This document shows, in pieces, positions 18,473-27,495 of a stretch of DNA of 64,000 nucleotides. Positions within the stretch are counted from its first letter, which is position 1. Every line of letters starts with the position of its first letter. The position numbers were made by a program, and so were the translations under genes. The notes under the pieces are model-generated. The model was not told the origin of the DNA and made no database searches. It saw only the letters and a program-made list of their open reading frames with translations. This stretch comes from Frankia casuarinae (GTDB lineage Bacteria > Actinomycetota > Actinomycetes > Frankiales > Frankiaceae): contig NC_007777.1 of NCBI RefSeq assembly GCF_000013345.1, forward strand, positions 4,154,001-4,218,000, written 5' to 3'.

Positions 18473-18911
18473 GCCACTCTCCTTCAGGTCAGCGGACCGC
18501 AGAACTCACGCGTCTATTATTACCACGAGAACGCGGGGAACTGTCACGCCTGGTTCGTCGGGCTCGCAGGCTTGGGTCGCCGAAGACGAAGTCAGCGCTC
18601 AACGCACGCCGCCCTGGCAGTCGGAGTGCGGAACCCAAAGACAGGGAGCAAGCTCCACATGATAGAGGGATGATCATGTTCTGCGAATCACACCTTCCCA
18701 GTCGAAAGGCCGACCGCAAGCGGACAGTTGGGCAGGCGTGGACCGAGCGGCGTCCATGTCCTCCGACCTTGGGACACCGATCGTGTTCGTCTACCGACTC
18801 CCGTGGACGATTGCCCGGCAAACGGCGGGCAACAGCCGCCGGCGCCTTTGGGGTGGTGGTGCCGCGAGCGGAACCGACCGGTACGAATGCCAAAGGGGAT
18901 CGCCGCGCCGG
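18473..18911. other. Intergenic region lsr2 / NYN gene
   Basis: About 440 bp with no supported gene. It should contain the lsr2 promoter; the stretch TCTATTATTACCACG (18512-18526) is the most A+T-rich part and a candidate control site. Confidence 0.4.
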
Positions 18912-19463
18912 ATGAGTACCCCTGATTCCGGCGCCGCCGGTATGAGCCGACCCACGGACGAGTACCCGCGCACGTGGGTGGTAGACGGTGCCAACGTGAT
19001 TGGCTCCCGGCCCGACGGGTGGTGGCGGGACCGCCCAGGAGCGGCCGGACGGCTGGTCGACGCTATTTCGGCGCGGATCACCCGTCCCGGCACGCACCCG
19101 CGGCCATCATCGAGGCCGGAATGGCCTGAGCGGATCGTGGTCGTTCTCGAGGGTGCGGCACGGGCCGGAGTTCCCGAGGGAACCGTACGGCCCGGAAAGA
19201 TCACACCCGAAAAGGTCCGGCCCGCGGACGTCGCGCCAGAGAAGGGCCGCCACGTTCCAGCGAGGGCGGACCGCGCGGCACCGACCATCGTCGTCGTGCA
19301 CGCCCCCGGGCACGGCGACGACGCCATCGTGGCGGCGGCGCGCGACGCGGTCGCGCCCGTGGTCGTCATCACCTCGGATCGGCAACTTGCCGGCCGGCTG
19401 AGGTCGCTCGGCGCGGGTGTGCGACGGTCGGGATGGTTGTGGGAGCTGCTCGACGAACGATGA
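18912..19463 (+). CDS. NYN/PIN-like domain protein, putative RNase
   Basis: About 183 residues. WVVDGANVIGSRPDGWWRDR near the start is the hallmark of an actinobacterial NYN/YacP-like group: an acidic residue and Asn at the end of the first strand. Later Asp residues in GHGDDAIVAAA and VVVITSDRQLAGRL fit the remaining acidic sites of a PIN-type nuclease fold. The middle contains a basic segment with KITPEKVRPADVAPEKG, likely a linker. The ATG at 18912 has AAAGGGGA 12 nt ahead; the next ATG, at 18942, is also possible. RNA or nucleotide substrate unknown. Confidence 0.7.
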   Translation: MSTPDSGAAGMSRPTDEYPRTWVVDGANVIGSRPDGWWRDRPGAAGRLVDAISARITRPGTHPRPSSRPEWPERIVVVLEGAARAGVPEGTVRPGKITPEKVRPADVAPEKGRHVPARADRAAPTIVVVHAPGHGDDAIVAAARDAVAPVVVITSDRQLAGRLRSLGAGVRRSGWLWELLDER

Positions 19464-19866
19464 ACGACGGCCAACCAGCGACGGGTCCGGGGGCAACCGG
19501 CGGTCAGCGTCCGTCCGGGTCGCCGGCCGGCCCACGAACGGACGAGCCTCGGAGAGGGAGCACGACGGCCGCCGCGAAAAAATACACCGGCGATACCGGA
19601 AAAGGCGCGCTACGACGGGCTGAGGCCGCTTGACGGGGATGGACGGCCCACCGGACCGTACGCGAAACGCCGGGACCGAGCGGTGACTCGGGACCGGATC
19701 ACGTCGGGACGGTCACCGCACCCCGCCGATCGTGGTCATCCGACCATCGACCGACCCCGTCCGACCATCGACCGACCCCGGTCACGGCCGATCGGCCCCT
19801 GAACGGACAAACACCCCGCGGCACAGACTCAGCCCCGCGGCACAGACTCAGCCCCGCGGCACAGAC
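19464..19866. other. Convergent intergenic region with tandem repeats
   Basis: About 400 bp between convergent genes, no supported gene. It contains an imperfect GACCATCGACCGACCCCG duplication (about 19741-19780) and the 19-bp repeat listed separately. Confidence 0.5.
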
Positions 19867-19870
19867 TCAG
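19814..19870. repeat. 19-bp tandem repeat x3 running into an ABC gene stop codon
   Basis: Three exact copies of CCCCGCGGCACAGACTCAG. The last copy contains the TGA of the minus-strand ABC gene (19867-19869), so the stop codon itself appears to lie within the duplicated unit. Confidence 0.93.
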
Positions 19871-20712
19871 ACCGAGGCGGATACCGGATGCCGGGGAGGC
19901 GGTCCAGCGGCAAGCCGGGCGGTGTAGCGACCGGCCGCCACGCCGACCTCCAACGGAATCCCGAAGCAGGAGGACAGCGCCTGCGCGGTGAGGACCTGCG
20001 CGACCGGACCGGCCGCAAGCGCCTGGCCGCCGCGCACCAGCAACGCGTGGGTCACCCCGACCGGGATCTCCTCCACGTGGTGGCTGACGAGGACGAGGAC
20101 AGGAGCGATGGGGTCGGCCGCGAAGCGGGTGAGCCGCCGCATCAACGCCTCCCGCGCACCCAGATCGAGCCCGGAGGCGGGCTCGTCGAGCAGGAGGAGT
20201 TCCGGGTCGGTCATGAGGGCCCGGGCAATGAGCACGCGCTTGCGCTCTCCCTCGGAGAGGGTTCCGAACCGACGGTCGACCAGTCCACGGCACCCGAACT
20301 GGGTCAGCAGGCCGGCCGCGCGGGTGAGATCGACCTCGTCGTACTCCTCGTCGGCGCGGCCCAGCACGGACCAGCCGGCGGTCACCACCGCGTCGAGTAC
20401 CCGCTCGTCGGCGGGTGGCGTCTCCACCAGCGCCGGGCTGACGACACCCACCCGGTATCGTAGATCGAGAAGGTTGACCTTGCCGAGACGGGCGCCGAGC
20501 AGGTCGACCGTGCCCCTGGTGGGAAACAGCCGGCCCGAGGCCACCTGCAGCAGGGTCGTCTTCCCGGCGCCGTTGGGACCGAGGACCACCCAGCGCTGGC
20601 CAGGGAACACCGCCCACGACACGTTCCTGAGCAGGTATGACCCATCTCGCACGACATTGACATTGTCGAGGCGCAGCACCGCGTCCGGCATGCAGCTCAC
20701 GTTACGCGACAC
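19867..20712 (-). CDS. ABC transporter ATP-binding protein, orphan
   Basis: 281-residue ABC ATPase with Walker A GPNGAGKTT, signature LSEGERKR, Walker B ELLLLDEP and H-loop LVSHHVEE. The early text DAVLRLDNVNVVRDGSYLLRNVSW and a C-terminal half lacking extra domains resemble the YlmA/ModF-like single-ATPase group. No permease gene adjoins it, so the partner is elsewhere or the protein acts in a non-transport role. GTG at 20712 has AGGAAG 4 nt upstream; an ATG at 20691 is an alternative. It stands alone on its strand. Confidence 0.85.
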   Translation of the reverse strand: MSRNVSCMPDAVLRLDNVNVVRDGSYLLRNVSWAVFPGQRWVVLGPNGAGKTTLLQVASGRLFPTRGTVDLLGARLGKVNLLDLRYRVGVVSPALVETPPADERVLDAVVTAGWSVLGRADEEYDEVDLTRAAGLLTQFGCRGLVDRRFGTLSEGERKRVLIARALMTDPELLLLDEPASGLDLGAREALMRRLTRFAADPIAPVLVLVSHHVEEIPVGVTHALLVRGGQALAAGPVAQVLTAQALSSCFGIPLEVGVAAGRYTARLAAGPPPRHPVSASV

Positions 20713-20894
20713 CAGACTTCCTGATGCCGCCGGGACGGCCGGTCCACCCGTATCAGGCCGTCTCGTGCCGTAGCCGGCAGGTCAGCCCGTCACCCGGGCA
20801 GCCCCGCCCCGGCCGTCCGGACGGATTCACCCGCCGGACTGAGGTAAATCGGACAGATATAACAGACCACGCAATTGACCCTCTGGCCATGGCG

Positions 20895-23800
20895 TCAGTC
20901 CGGTTCGGGCGGGGTCGTCCCGGTCAGGTCGATCTCGGCCCACACGGCCTTCCCGTCGGGGACCGGACGGACGCCATGCCGAACGGCGAGCTGGGAGACC
21001 AGGCCGAGCCCGCGGCCGGCCTCATCCTCGGCCGCGGCGTGGCGCCGCCGCAGCACCCGGCCGCCACCGTCGGCGACCTCGACGACGGCCCGGTCGCCCA
21101 GCAGCCGCAGCCGCACCGACAGTGGTGGGCGACCGTGCCGCACCGCGTTGCTCGCCAGCTCCGACAGCACCAGAACGATGGTGTCGACGACTTCCGAGGC
21201 CAGCGGCGCGTTCTCCAGCGCGAGCCTGGCCTGAGCCCGCACGGCGCGCAGGCTCGCCGCACCGTCGAAGGTGACGTCCAGGAGGGCCGCCGCGGCCGTC
21301 GGTTCAACGGGCAACCGGGCGAACAGAAGCGCGACGTCATCGGCCGCCACCTCGTCGGCCGCCCCGTCGGCCGCCCCGGAACCCACTGGGCCGGGGGCGA
21401 CGGCGGGACCGAGACCGGCACACGCCGTGGTGACCAGGTCGTCCAGATTCGCGGTGAACCTGTCGCTGGCGCGGGCGAGCGCGGCCGCGAGCTGCGAGAC
21501 CCCGGCGTCGAGGTCGCGCGCACGTCCCCGGACGAGCCCGTCGGTGAACAGGGCGATCAGATATCCCCGTCCCAGTCGCACCGTGTACTCGGTCACGTCC
21601 GACCGGGCCACCCCGAGTGGAGATCCCACCGCCATGTAGAGCCTGGAGACCAACCCGTCCGGCGCGACGACCAGGGGCGGCGGGTGCCCGGCACTCGCCA
21701 GCGTCAGCACCCCACTGTCGATCTCAACGACCGCGTAGATGCAGGTGGCGATCTCCTCCCCGGGCAGGTCCGCGACGATGCCGTCCAGCAGCGTCAGCAC
21801 CTCGGCCGGGGGAAGATCGAGACGGGCGCAGGTGCGGGCCGCCGCGCGCAGCTGCCCCATCACCGCGGTCGCCCGGATCCCTCGGCCCATCACGTTGCCG
21901 ATCATCAGGGCGACTCGCCCGGCTCCCAGGTCAATCACGTCGAACCAGTCGCTACCGGCGTCGTCATCGACCCCGCCGGGCAGGTAACGGGTGGCCACCT
22001 CGAGCCCGGACGGGACGGCGGGTGGAGAACCGCGCAACGCCTCGCGCAGTGCCAGCGCATTGCTGCGCTCGGCGGCCCCCCGATCGATCCGGTCCAGGAC
22101 GACCCCCACCCGGGCGGCGAGTTCGGTCAGCAAGAGCAGATCCGCTTCGGTGAACGGAGGTCGATCCGCAACGGCGGTCACACTCAGTACGGCGACGACG
22201 TGGCCGACCCGTACCACGGGTACGACAGCCATCGTGTGGGCCCCCACCTGGCGGATCCACCGCTCGGCGTCGGCCGGCGGATCCCACTCGCCCGCTGTCA
22301 GTGCGACGATCAGCCGTTCGCCCCGGCGGGCGGCCCGGGCGAACGGACTCGCCGGCGACGTCGCCGCGCCGGCCCCCGAGGCGAACGGAGGCACCGTGCC
22401 AAGCCCGTCACGGGCCAGGACGACGAGTGGACGCAGCTCGGGCACCGGCTCTGCCGCCCGGTCCCCCGCCGTCTCCTCGGCCCCGGCCTTATCCCCGGCC
22501 GCGTCCCCGGCCTTATCCCCGGCCGCGTCCCCGGCCCGGACGGACACCGCGGCAGCGCTCCAGGACGCCGGGACGGGAGCGGGTGTGCCAGTGACGAGCT
22601 GGACAACACACAGGTCGGCGACCTCCGAGACGATCAACTCGGCCAGGGAGCGCAGGGCGACGGGAGGCTCCACGGCCGCGGCCACGATCCCGGTAGCTCG
22701 CCCCAGCAGCTGAAGGCGTCGATCGGCGAGTGCCAGGGCGGCCTGCGCCTCGCGCGTCGCAGCCAGGGTCCGATGACCGCGCGCGGCGTCGGCGGCGAGC
22801 TGTTCGTAGCCGGTGGCCCGTTCCAGGGCCTGCGCGCAGGCGTCGGCGATCGCGATGAGGGACGCCTGATCAGCGGCGGTGAACTCCCGCGCCTGGCGGA
22901 ACCCGAAGGTCACCACGCCGAAGGGGGCGCCGCCCCCGACGGCCAGCGGCAGCATCGCCCAGGCATGCTCACCCGCCGCGGCGGCGACGTCGGCGACCTC
23001 CGGCACCGGCCAGCGGGCGAGCAGCTCGTCGCGGTCGACGAGAAACAGCGCACGACCGCCCCGCATGACCTCCGCCACCGGATGTACCGCCCCCAGCGCC
23101 ACCTCCGACCAGCGGGCGAGGCCGTCGGCGGGACCCGGCGGGGCGTGGAAGAGCAGCCGGTCGTGCGCCTCGTCCACGAGCGCGACGCCCCGGCCGGCGG
23201 CCCCGGCCATCCGCCCCCCGACGTCGAGGACGGTGGCGACGACGTCGTCCACGGTCAGGGTCCGGGCGAGCGCCACGGCCAACGTCGCGGTCTGTTCGGC
23301 CCGTTCCGTCGCGATCCGGGCCCGCTGGTCGGCCGTGGCCCGGTCGGCCTCGGCGGCGCGTACCTCGGTGAGGTCGCGGATCACCCCGAGCCACTCGCTG
23401 GGCCGGCTGTTCGGCCGGCCGGCCGCCGGCATGGGAACGATGCGGGCCTCGACCACCCGCATGGCGGTGCGGTCGCCTCCGCCACCGGAGATCCGGAACT
23501 CGGCCTCGAAGGTCTCACCGTGCTCGATCGCCCCGTGCCAGGCGCGCCCGACCCGCTCCCGGTCGTCGGGGTGGACCACGCCGAGCCAGCCGAACCCGGC
23601 CAGCTCCGCCGGATGCCGCCCGGTGAAGGCCCGCAGGCGGGGCAGATCGGCATCGAGTGCCCCGTCGCCTTCGGCGTGGAACACGTCCACCGCGGCGGCG
23701 TCCACGAGGCCGAGGTAACGTGCGTCGGCCCGCGCCCGCTCCCCCTCGACCGCCCGCGTCCCGCTGGCGTCGATCGCGACGAACGCCACGCCCACCAGCC

Positions 23801-24833
23801 CGACCTGAGGGTCGTTCACCGGATACCAGCTGGCGAGCCACGTCTGCGGCGGCCCGGAACCATCGGTGGCGACCATGACCTCCAAGTCCACCACCGGCTC
23901 GCCGGTGCGCAGTACCCGTGCCAGCAGAGCGTCGAGTTCCTGGCCGGTGTCGCCGAGGAGCTCGGAGACGGTACGGCCGAGGTGCTCGTGGACCGGCCGG
24001 CGGTCGAACCGGGCAAGTGTGTCGTTGACCCGCAGGAACCGCCCGGCCCGGTCGAGCAGGGCGAGACCGACCGGGGCCCACGCGAACAGCGCGTCCAGCA
24101 TCACGAACGTGGCCGCGGGGTCGGTTCCCGGGGCGTGTCCGGGCAGGGGGAAAGCGGACCGGACACGCCCCGGCAGCCCCGCCGGATCGGACCGGCGCAT
24201 CCCTGGCGCCTCCGGCGCGCGGCGCGGCTCGGTGCCGTCGATGACGTCCCGCGTGACCGGCTCGGCGGTCACGGCCGAAGCGGCCGGCCGGGCGACCATG
24301 GGCCAGCCCTCGGGTAGTCCGGGTAGCTCGGGGTCGGCTCCCCGGTCTTGACCGGGGCCGGTCTCCGGGCCGGGAGCGTGCTTCGGGCCGGGGACCTGGT
24401 TCGGGCCGGGATGCGCGCGTGGGGCGGGGTTGGTGTGTGGGGCGGGGTTGGTGTGTGGGCCAGCCGACGGTCCCCCTTGGGATCGGGTGACCGGATTCGG
24501 TCCCGGGGAGACATCCCCCTGGCCGGACGGAACAACGCCCGATGACGGGGAGGCGGATCCCGGGGGGCTCACGGAGAAGCGCGCACCCGCGGGCCCCGCG
24601 GCCACCGACCCCAGATCCACCGACCCCAGATCCACCGACCCGAGGTCCCCCGGCAGCGCCTCCGACAGCCCAACGTTCGCCGGCCGGTACATCGGCACGA
24701 GAGACGCCTGCCCAGGCATCCCCTCTACGGGGGTACCAGGCGCCCCGGCAACTCCCGCAGAATCAGGGGAGAGCATCGGGAATGCGCCGGAAGCGGGCCG
24801 GACAGGCGGCTGCGCGGAGTGCGGCGACGTCAT
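20895..24833 (-). CDS. PAS-PAS-GAF-GAF-SpoIIE-HATPase signalling protein
   Basis: 1312-residue cytoplasmic sensor combining a PP2C-type (SpoIIE) phosphatase with an RsbW-like anti-sigma kinase domain, as in partner-switching control of sigma factors. Order: disordered Pro/Gly leader (1-240), PAS (about 245-350), PAS/PAC (about 370-490; HPDDRERV, EWLGVIRDLTEVR), two GAF-like domains (about 510-870), SpoIIE domain (about 885-1100; GSDWFDV, SAGHPPPLV, FTDGLVRGR, ADDVALLFARL), HATPase (about 1165-1300; LSELASNAVRHG, GRGLGLVSQL). The metal-binding Asp expected in the GDVMGxG motif is Asn here (GNVMGRG, N980). Its ATG overlaps the patA stop as ATGA. Several in-frame tandem duplications lie in the leader and before the phosphatase domain. 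Confidence 0.88.
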   Translation of the reverse strand: MTSPHSAQPPVRPASGAFPMLSPDSAGVAGAPGTPVEGMPGQASLVPMYRPANVGLSEALPGDLGSVDLGSVDLGSVAAGPAGARFSVSPPGSASPSSGVVPSGQGDVSPGPNPVTRSQGGPSAGPHTNPAPHTNPAPRAHPGPNQVPGPKHAPGPETGPGQDRGADPELPGLPEGWPMVARPAASAVTAEPVTRDVIDGTEPRRAPEAPGMRRSDPAGLPGRVRSAFPLPGHAPGTDPAATFVMLDALFAWAPVGLALLDRAGRFLRVNDTLARFDRRPVHEHLGRTVSELLGDTGQELDALLARVLRTGEPVVDLEVMVATDGSGPPQTWLASWYPVNDPQVGLVGVAFVAIDASGTRAVEGERARADARYLGLVDAAAVDVFHAEGDGALDADLPRLRAFTGRHPAELAGFGWLGVVHPDDRERVGRAWHGAIEHGETFEAEFRISGGGGDRTAMRVVEARIVPMPAAGRPNSRPSEWLGVIRDLTEVRAAEADRATADQRARIATERAEQTATLAVALARTLTVDDVVATVLDVGGRMAGAAGRGVALVDEAHDRLLFHAPPGPADGLARWSEVALGAVHPVAEVMRGGRALFLVDRDELLARWPVPEVADVAAAAGEHAWAMLPLAVGGGAPFGVVTFGFRQAREFTAADQASLIAIADACAQALERATGYEQLAADAARGHRTLAATREAQAALALADRRLQLLGRATGIVAAAVEPPVALRSLAELIVSEVADLCVVQLVTGTPAPVPASWSAAAVSVRAGDAAGDKAGDAAGDKAGAEETAGDRAAEPVPELRPLVVLARDGLGTVPPFASGAGAATSPASPFARAARRGERLIVALTAGEWDPPADAERWIRQVGAHTMAVVPVVRVGHVVAVLSVTAVADRPPFTEADLLLLTELAARVGVVLDRIDRGAAERSNALALREALRGSPPAVPSGLEVATRYLPGGVDDDAGSDWFDVIDLGAGRVALMIGNVMGRGIRATAVMGQLRAAARTCARLDLPPAEVLTLLDGIVADLPGEEIATCIYAVVEIDSGVLTLASAGHPPPLVVAPDGLVSRLYMAVGSPLGVARSDVTEYTVRLGRGYLIALFTDGLVRGRARDLDAGVSQLAAALARASDRFTANLDDLVTTACAGLGPAVAPGPVGSGAADGAADEVAADDVALLFARLPVEPTAAAALLDVTFDGAASLRAVRAQARLALENAPLASEVVDTIVLVLSELASNAVRHGRPPLSVRLRLLGDRAVVEVADGGGRVLRRRHAAAEDEAGRGLGLVSQLAVRHGVRPVPDGKAVWAEIDLTGTTPPEPD
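22485..22532. repeat. 24-bp tandem duplication inside the SpoIIE-type gene
   Basis: Two exact 24-bp copies, giving a repeated GDKAGDAA run between the GAF domains. In frame. Further perfect duplications in the same gene lie at 24421-24456 (18 bp x2) and 24606-24635 (15 bp x2). Confidence 0.92.
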
Positions 24834-27448
24834 GGGAGACGATTGTGGACGGCGTGCGCATGTTGTGCTGAACCACCCCGGATAGTCGCCCCGTCCGGAG
24901 TCGGGTGGTTCGGTGTCCAGAACCGCCGAGGTCCGACGTCCGCGCGGGGCGCCGACGGTCCAGCAACGATCTCCACGGACAGCACGGTCACCCGCCCGGT
25001 CGACACGATCACTGGATCCAACGTGAGATGAACCACCTCCGGCACGTCGTCGGCGAGCCGGGCGATCTTGAGGAGCAGGTCCTCCAGCGCGGCGATGTCG
25101 ACCGGCGTCGAGCCGAGGTATCCCAGCAGCAGCGGCGCCGCCCGCACCGAGCGCACGAGGCGCGCCGCGTCAACGTCGGTGAGGGGAAGGATGTGATGTG
25201 CGCGGTCCTCCAGCAGCTCGGTCGCGGGGCCCGAGAGGCCGAACGAGACCAGGGGACCGTACCGGGGATGCTCCTCGGAACCGACAACCACCGACACGCC
25301 GACCGGGGCCATCCGCTGGACGACAATCGGCACCTCCGCCCCGAGCTGGGAGCGCAGCGACGCCCATGCCGCCCGCACGGCTGCCGCGTCGGGCAGGTCG
25401 AGACGCTGACCGCGCAGGTCCGGACGATGCCGGTAGGGCCGCGACCGCGCCTTGAGCGCCACCGGATAGCCGCGCTGGCCCGCCGCCTCGACGGCCCGGC
25501 GCGGGGACGTCACCAGGACGGCCGGCTCCACCGTGACGCCGTAGCAGTCCAGCAGGGCGGCAGCCCGATCCTCCGGAAGGCGACCGGTGAGTCCGGCGAC
25601 GAGCGAACGCGCCTCGTCTGCTCGCACCGTCGTCGTCGGCACGGTGCCGATCGGGCGCGCCCACCACTGGGCGTAGCCCACCACCCGGCGCAGCGCGGCG
25701 ACGGCAGCCTCCGGCGACGAATAGGCCGGGATGCCAGCGAGCTCGCCGGGCATCTCGACCCCCTGCACGGCGGCGAGAACCGGGATCTCGATGGTCGCGG
25801 CAGCCGCGACGGCGTCCACCGCGATCGGCCCGGCCGGGGAGGGCGGCAGCCGGACCAGCGTGGCGATCAGCGCATCCGCCCGGTCCGCGGCGGAGGTCAA
25901 CGCCCGGGTGAGGTCCCCGGGGGAGCTGCCAACCGGGAGGAGCACCTCCTCGACTCTGAGCCCGGCCGCGTCGGCGGCGCGGGCCGTCAGCCGGACCAGG
26001 GCCCGGGAGTCGCCGACGACGGCGACCCGACCGCCCGCGGGCAGCGGCTGCGTGGTGAGCAGCAGCGCGACGTCGAACGCCTGGGAGACCTGGTCGACGC
26101 CGATCACCCCGGCCTGCCGCAGAAGCGCGTCGTCAAGGGTCGAACGGCCGGAGTACACGACGATCACTGGTTTACGCCGACCCACCCGCCGGGCCAGCCG
26201 GGCGAACTTGCGGGGGTTACCGAAGGTCTCCAGATGCATGATCACCGCGTCGGTCTCGGGGTCCTCCTCCCAGTACTGGAGCAGGTCGTTGCCGCTCACG
26301 TCGGCCCGGTCCCCGGCGGAGACGAAGACCGACAGACCGACCCCGCGCGCGGCCGCCGCCGCCAGGATGGCCCCGCCGAACGGACCCGACTGGGAGTAGC
26401 AGCCGATGCGGCCGGCCGGGGGCATCCGGGGCACCATCGAGGCGTTCAACCCCGCCGCCGGATTCTGGATGCCCATGCTCGCCGGGCCGACCACCCGCAT
26501 GCCATCCGCCCGGGCCTCAGCCACCAGGGCCGCGTCTGCGGCGGCGTCGCGCTGGTCGGTGAGGACGACCAGCCCCCAGACTCCCGCCCGCCCGCAGGCG
26601 GCGACGACGTCGGGCACCTGCGCGGGCGGCACGCACACCACGGCCAGGTCGACCGGACGCGGCACGTCCTCGATGCCGGCGTAGGCCTGGATCGACGCCA
26701 CCGCGCCGCCGGCCGCGGCCGCCGCCGGGTTCACCGGGTAGACGGGGCCGTCGAAACCGCCGGCGAGCAGGTGACGCAGGACCGCGTTGCCCACGGACGC
26801 GGCAGACCGCCCCGCACCGATGACGGCGATCGCGCGCGGATGCAGCAGCCGACCGATCGAGGCGGCCTCGGCATGGTGCTCCCGGGCCCGCATCACCCCG
26901 ACCGACTTCTGGGTGGGGGTGATCTCGAAGGACAGCCGGACCGCGCCCGAGTCCCAGGTCCTCGAGACCGTGTAACCGGCATCGAGGAAGACCCGGATCA
27001 TCTGCTGGTTCTCCCCGAGCACGTCGGCGTCGAAGCGGCGGATCCCACGGTCCCAGGCCGCGGCGGCAAGATGCTCCAGCAGCACCGAACCCAGCCCTCG
27101 TCCCTGCTGGGCGTCCTCCACCAGGAAGGCGACCTCCGCCTCGGTCGGCCGTGCGGCGGTGCTCTCCCAGTGGGAGACCGCGACCAGGTCGTCGCCGATC
27201 ATCGCGACGATGGCGCCGCGCAGCCGCTGGTCCACGGTCGTCATCCGGTGGATGTCGGCGTCGCTCAGGGCACGGCGCACGGCGAAGAACCGGAAGTAGA
27301 TCGACTGGGTCGACAGCCGGGTCCAGAAGGTCCGCAACAGCGGGCCGTCCGTCGGCAGGATCGGGCGGATGTGGGCGGTGCCGCCGTCACTGAGGATGAC
27401 GTCGGCCTCCCACTCGGCCGGATAGACGACCGGAGGCTCGGTGCTCAC
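24830..27448 (-). CDS. patA: Protein acetyltransferase: GNAT domain fused to NDP-forming acyl-CoA-synthetase-like module (PatA type)
   Basis: 872 residues. An N-terminal GNAT domain (1-180; acetyl-CoA loop QQGRGLG, then NQQMIRVFLDAGY) precedes a module resembling ADP-forming acyl-CoA synthetases: CoA-binding (about 200-310; AIAVIGAGRSAASVG), ligase-CoA (GCYSQSGPFGG) and ATP-grasp (about 630-850; LLDCYGVTVEPAVLV). The active-site His motif of true synthetases (SHTGA) is not seen; the site reads GRSTLDDALLRQAG, so the module is probably regulatory, as in Pat enzymes. GNAT-first order is that described for Streptomyces lividans PatA, which acetylates acetoacetyl-CoA synthetase. Located 47 bp after acuC and overlapping the next gene by 4 bp. 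Confidence 0.9.
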   Translation of the reverse strand: MSTEPPVVYPAEWEADVILSDGGTAHIRPILPTDGPLLRTFWTRLSTQSIYFRFFAVRRALSDADIHRMTTVDQRLRGAIVAMIGDDLVAVSHWESTAARPTEAEVAFLVEDAQQGRGLGSVLLEHLAAAAWDRGIRRFDADVLGENQQMIRVFLDAGYTVSRTWDSGAVRLSFEITPTQKSVGVMRAREHHAEAASIGRLLHPRAIAVIGAGRSAASVGNAVLRHLLAGGFDGPVYPVNPAAAAAGGAVASIQAYAGIEDVPRPVDLAVVCVPPAQVPDVVAACGRAGVWGLVVLTDQRDAAADAALVAEARADGMRVVGPASMGIQNPAAGLNASMVPRMPPAGRIGCYSQSGPFGGAILAAAAARGVGLSVFVSAGDRADVSGNDLLQYWEEDPETDAVIMHLETFGNPRKFARLARRVGRRKPVIVVYSGRSTLDDALLRQAGVIGVDQVSQAFDVALLLTTQPLPAGGRVAVVGDSRALVRLTARAADAAGLRVEEVLLPVGSSPGDLTRALTSAADRADALIATLVRLPPSPAGPIAVDAVAAAATIEIPVLAAVQGVEMPGELAGIPAYSSPEAAVAALRRVVGYAQWWARPIGTVPTTTVRADEARSLVAGLTGRLPEDRAAALLDCYGVTVEPAVLVTSPRRAVEAAGQRGYPVALKARSRPYRHRPDLRGQRLDLPDAAAVRAAWASLRSQLGAEVPIVVQRMAPVGVSVVVGSEEHPRYGPLVSFGLSGPATELLEDRAHHILPLTDVDAARLVRSVRAAPLLLGYLGSTPVDIAALEDLLLKIARLADDVPEVVHLTLDPVIVSTGRVTVLSVEIVAGPSAPRADVGPRRFWTPNHPTPDGATIRGGSAQHAHAVHNRLP

Positions 27449-27495
27449 GCGGCGCTCACCCGGTTCTCACGCAGTGCTCAGCTCTCACGCAGGGC

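Noticed and set aside
20724-24317. 1197-codon open frame opposite the SpoIIE-type gene
   Set aside because: Shadow frame; Gly/Pro/Arg/His-rich without conserved motifs, and the minus strand encodes recognisable PAS, GAF, phosphatase and kinase domains.
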